Shown piece after piece: positions 5,861 through 8,103 of a DNA stretch of 8,103 nt (the first letter of the stretch is position 1; the number at the start of each line of letters is the position of its first letter). Both the position numbers and the translations under genes were made by a program. The DNA is taken from contig JAFZMA010000108.1 of assembly GCA_017551215.1 (NCBI GenBank), forward strand, positions 1-8,103. Direction: 5' to 3'. The notes under the pieces were generated by a model. That model had not been told where the DNA came from and did no database searches. It saw nothing but the letters and a program-made list of their open reading frames with translations. The DNA is from Bacteroidales bacterium. Its GTDB lineage: Bacteria; Bacteroidota; Bacteroidia; Bacteroidales; UBA932.

Positions 5861-7264
5861 TCAGTTCTTCGCCTGCTTGATATAGTATCCTCCTGTCTTA
5901 TCAGAACCTTTGTACTCTATTACTCCCATAATTAACAAATGTGACAGACGTCTTGTAAGAGTTGCCCTACTGATTTTTGCTTTTAGGGCAAGAACAGCTC
6001 TCTTAATCCCCGGATTCTGTTTTATGATTTCATATATAAGTTTTAGAGGCTCATTTAGAGGCTCACTTAGAGGCTCACTTATGGGTTTCATGTCTGTCTG
6101 GTTTATCCCTAGTTCAGCCCTCAGCATAAAATCATCTTGACGGAAAACCGGAGAAGGCCAGCCACCTTCTTCCATTTCCCTGTACATTCTGTCAACTCCT
6201 TCTCCAAATTCCCTTACAAACTCATATTCCTTAAGAAACTCAGCGATTTTTGGATTTCTGGAAAAATGTGTTGTTCTCATATTGTTAACGCGCACCCTGC
6301 CTGGCAGAATACCGGGACTTTCTACCATATAATGATCTTCAAACATCTTTATCTGAATATCTGTTCCCATTATGGAGTAGTCTCTATGGGCAATTGCATT
6401 AACTATAAGCTCCGTCCAGCAGAATTCAGGGTATTCCGGCTTGGTAACAAACCTGGCACCCTCTCCCAAATAAGTATGTTCCTTTATCTGGGTTTTCACA
6501 AAGCCGATGGAGGCCCTGGCCATGTCCAAGATCTTCCCTGTGAAAATCTCATCCTTTATAACATTCATTTCCCTTCCGAATTTTTCTTCCGAGCCGTCAT
6601 ACTTGATGAAACGGACTCTTGCTCTGGGGAAGAATGTTTGGGGATCCTTGCCAAACAGCAAAATTGCAGCTCCACTTATAATGTCCCCGCCATCTTTAGA
6701 TTGTATAAACTTCTTGTTGGACCTCAAGTATTCTATCGCATCTTTGGGGTATCCAATTTTCTGGCAGTATTGCTCAACGAAAGCTAAATCGATGTCATCT
6801 AAAGAAGCATTGACAACCGGAAAATCTTCAAAAAATTGAACGCCCTTTGCCAGCATAATCTGCAACCTGTCTGAAAAGGAAAGGCGTTTTGATTTATCCC
6901 CCACCCTATAAAACGCTTCATCTGCCGTTGTAGCGTGCATCACAGAACTCTGTTCAATATCCATAACAAGAATATGATTGGCCTTCCCGGATGAATCATT
7001 ACATGGTATCCATTCAAATCTTGCCTCAACAGAAGGAACACAATAATCAAACGGAACCCTCAAATAGTCATTAACATGAGTTTGGTAATCATCCACTCCC
7101 GTTATTGTTCCATCATCTTCAACACCTAAAACAATAATGCCTCCATCAGCATTAGCCATAGCTACCACAACGGATGCCAAGGTTTTAGCCTCAATACGGG
7201 CACTTTTCCTATCAAAAGTCTGCCCTTCCTTTCTGTTTCTTAAAGTCTCAATATCAAGCATCAT
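5861..7264 (-). CDS. AlbA_2 (Schlafen-like) / GHKL ATPase-type putative transcriptional regulator
   Basis: The 467-residue protein has the layout of the AlbA_2-domain regulator-like family. The N-terminal AlbA_2 domain covers about residues 12-130 (EGQTFDRKS, then VVAMANADGGIIVLGVEDDG at 33-52). A C-terminal HATPase-like module has ELIVNAIAHRDY (285-296), ESPGILPGRV (315-324), RNPKI (336-340) and EFGEGVDRM (352-360). A linker with SEPLSEPLNEPL (396-407) then joins a winged-helix-like end (about 408-463). DNA binding is inferred from the family. AAGGA lies just upstream, 1 nt from the first ATG and 4 nt from the second (7261), so the start could be either. Operator-like repeats lie about 50-100 bp upstream. 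It sits between a gene remnant and a CRISPR array; no cas role is evident. Confidence 0.88.
   Translation of the reverse strand: MMLDIETLRNRKEGQTFDRKSARIEAKTLASVVVAMANADGGIIVLGVEDDGTITGVDDYQTHVNDYLRVPFDYCVPSVEARFEWIPCNDSSGKANHILVMDIEQSSVMHATTADEAFYRVGDKSKRLSFSDRLQIMLAKGVQFFEDFPVVNASLDDIDLAFVEQYCQKIGYPKDAIEYLRSNKKFIQSKDGGDIISGAAILLFGKDPQTFFPRARVRFIKYDGSEEKFGREMNVIKDEIFTGKILDMARASIGFVKTQIKEHTYLGEGARFVTKPEYPEFCWTELIVNAIAHRDYSIMGTDIQIKMFEDHYMVESPGILPGRVRVNNMRTTHFSRNPKIAEFLKEYEFVREFGEGVDRMYREMEEGGWPSPVFRQDDFMLRAELGINQTDMKPISEPLSEPLNEPLKLIYEIIKQNPGIKRAVLALKAKISRATLTRRLSHLLIMGVIEYKGSDKTGGYYIKQAKN
6045..6080 (-). repeat. Three 12-bp tandem repeats inside the AlbA_2 gene
   Basis: Plus-strand units AGAGGCTCATTT (6045-6056) and AGAGGCTCACTT (6057-6068, 6069-6080) differ by one base. 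On the coding strand they give the peptide repeat SEPL-SEPL-NEPL in the linker before the winged-helix end. The unit is a multiple of three, so copy-number change would alter linker length without shifting frame. Confidence 0.9.
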
Positions 7265-7314
7265 TTCCTTTGTTTTTGCAAAAGAAATAATGCAATCTGA
7301 GATAATCCGAATTT

Positions 7315-7360
7315 TAAACGTTTATAAACGATTATATCCGTTTAAGTAGTTTTTAAACGG
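7315..7360. promoter_or_regulatory. Operator-like cluster of TAAACG motifs
   Basis: The gap between the AlbA_2 start and the CRISPR array (7265-7380) contains four TAAACG copies in 46 bp: 7315-7320, 7325-7330, inverted 7339-7344 and 7354-7359. They form a perfect 12-bp palindrome CGTTTATAAACG (7319-7330) and an 8-bp inverted repeat CCGTTTAA / TTAAACGG (7338-7345 and 7353-7360) around a 7-nt spacer. A minus-strand TATAAT lies between them. This resembles a regulator binding site, possibly for self-control of the AlbA_2 gene. No TAnnTTTG -7 box was found for that gene here. Confidence 0.45.
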
Positions 7361-7380
7361 ACAATGAACCATCTGAAGGC

Positions 7381-7416
7381 CTGCTCGTTAAGCTTATTTC
7401 TACATCAAACCACAAC
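7381..7416 (-). repeat. Degenerate terminal CRISPR repeat (trailer end)
   Basis: The right 21 bp (7396-7416) match the array repeat exactly, whereas the left 15 bp match at only a few scattered positions. In the inferred minus-strand transcript this is a repeat with an intact 5' part and a lost 3' part, the usual decay at the leader-distal end. Confidence 0.85.
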
Positions 7417-7972
7417 TTCCCCGAAGGGCACATTGTCCTCGATGAGTTGTCTATCATCAGATTTCTACATCAAACCACAACTAGTCGCAGTTCAGCACGA
7501 AGTCCACAGCGGTTGTCTATTATCAGATTTCTACATCAAACCACAACAATAAGCCGGAACGCTAATCGTATCGGGGAGTTGTCTATTATCAGATTTCTAC
7601 ATCAAACCACAACATTTTTTTGTGTTTTATGTCTTCCGGGGGCGTTGTCTATTATCAGATTTCTACATCAAACCACAACTGGGTGGGATGAGAACTCAAT
7701 TCTGAATCTGTTGTCTATTATCAGATTTCTACATCAAACCACAACCAGTGCCGAAGTAACGGCACGGACTAACAAGTTGTCTATTATCAGATTTCTACAT
7801 CAAACCACAACTACAAGGCGTTGAGCGTCCACCAGCCTTATGTTGTCTATTATCAGATTTCTACATCAAACCACAACGACTTTACGGGAAATGTGTATTT
7901 CATTTCGTTGTCTATTATCAGATTTCTACATCAAACCACAACAGCCTCATCCATCATTCACTCCGTAGCGAA

Positions 7973-8102
7973 GTTGTCTATTATCAGATTTCTACATCAA
8001 ACCACAACATTACCTTCAAGTGGAAGGCTTCTGATTGGTTGTCTATTATCAGATTTCTACATCAAACCACAACATTACCTTCAAGTGGAAGGCTTCTGAT
8101 TG
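7973..8102. repeat. Tandem duplication of one CRISPR repeat-spacer unit
   Basis: Repeat plus spacer 7973-8037 and 8038-8102 are identical 65-bp units. The shared 29-bp spacer contains CCTTC-AAGTG-GAAGG, a 5-bp hairpin. The window ends one base after the second copy. Confidence 0.95.
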
Positions 8103-8103
8103 G

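Larger units (their letters stand above)
7381..8103 (-). CRISPR. CRISPR array, 36-bp repeats with 29-30 bp spacers, runs off the right edge
   Basis: Eleven 36-bp repeats start at 7381 (degenerate), 7446, 7512, 7578, 7644, 7710, 7776, 7842, 7907, 7973 and 8038. Repeats 3-11 are identical, and repeat 2 has one change (C at 7455). On the plus strand each begins GTTGTCTATT and ends AAACCACAAC, and the GTTGT/ACAAC ends are complementary. Seven spacers are 30 bp and four are 29 bp (1, 8, 10 and 11); spacers 10 and 11 are identical. The degenerate left repeat marks the trailer end, so I infer minus-strand transcription with the leader to the right. In that sense the repeat begins GTTGTGGTTTGATG, as in type II-C arrays. 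VI-B repeats share the size and ends. No cas gene is in the window. Confidence 0.97.

Noticed and set aside
7288..7310. Possible tracrRNA anti-repeat (AATCTGAGATAAT resembles part of the minus-strand repeat)
   Set aside because: The match is short, AT-rich and needs a 2-nt gap. It also covers the 3' part of the repeat instead of the 5' part that pairs with tracrRNA.
7446..7481. ATTTCTAC in the plus-strand repeat, like a Cas12a (type V-A) repeat
   Set aside because: The V-A 3' handle needs TCTAC and GTAGA forming a short hairpin at the repeat end. Here the repeat ends AAACCACAAC with no such stem.
7364..8099. Plus-strand open frames encoding repeated LSIIRFLHQTTT peptides
   Set aside because: They are translations of the CRISPR array. 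A repeat plus a 30-bp spacer is 66 bp, a multiple of three, so one frame stays open until a 29-bp spacer shifts it.

Overview
The window looks like chromosomal DNA from a member of the Bacteroidetes, most likely Bacteroidales. The protein families fit that group. Several upstream regions carry the Bacteroidetes -7 promoter motif TAnnTTTG, most start codons have no Shine-Dalgarno sequence, and the genes are packed in a hpt-adk-obg order. I assign no species.

Left half (1-4490) is housekeeping. purE (de novo purine synthesis) lies on the minus strand. It diverges from a tight plus-strand series: hpt (purine salvage), adk (adenylate kinase), obgE (ribosome-assembly GTPase), a PAP2-family membrane phosphatase and lplA (lipoate-protein ligase). 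Gaps are 2, 3, -4 and 21 bp, so this is probably one operon. It ends in a perfect 10-bp hairpin that overlaps the lplA stop codon. The 67-bp purE/hpt gap holds a symmetric palindrome that places a -7 element on each strand.

Middle (4490-5860): a short ribosome-hibernation factor gene (hpf) on the minus strand has a full Bacteroidetes promoter and, unusually, a perfect Shine-Dalgarno sequence. It diverges from an unrecognised 239-residue lipoprotein gene. A frameshifted minus-strand gene remnant then meets the lipoprotein gene stop-to-stop.

Right part (5861-8103) is accessory. It contains a 467-residue AlbA_2/GHKL-type regulator-like protein on the minus strand, an upstream cluster of TAAACG motifs including two inverted repeats, and a CRISPR array of 11 repeats (36 bp) and 11 spacers (29-30 bp) that runs off the right edge. 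The left-most repeat is degenerate, so the leader and any cas genes probably lie to the right, outside the window. The last two spacers are identical. Repeat and spacer sizes and the GTTG...CAAC ends suggest type II-C, with VI-B as the alternative. No cas gene or convincing tracrRNA is visible.

I found no clear new multi-gene system. The points most worth checking are the SD-led hpf, the operator-like cluster between the AlbA_2 gene and the array, the 12-bp tandem repeat in the regulator, the frameshifted remnant and the duplicated spacer.
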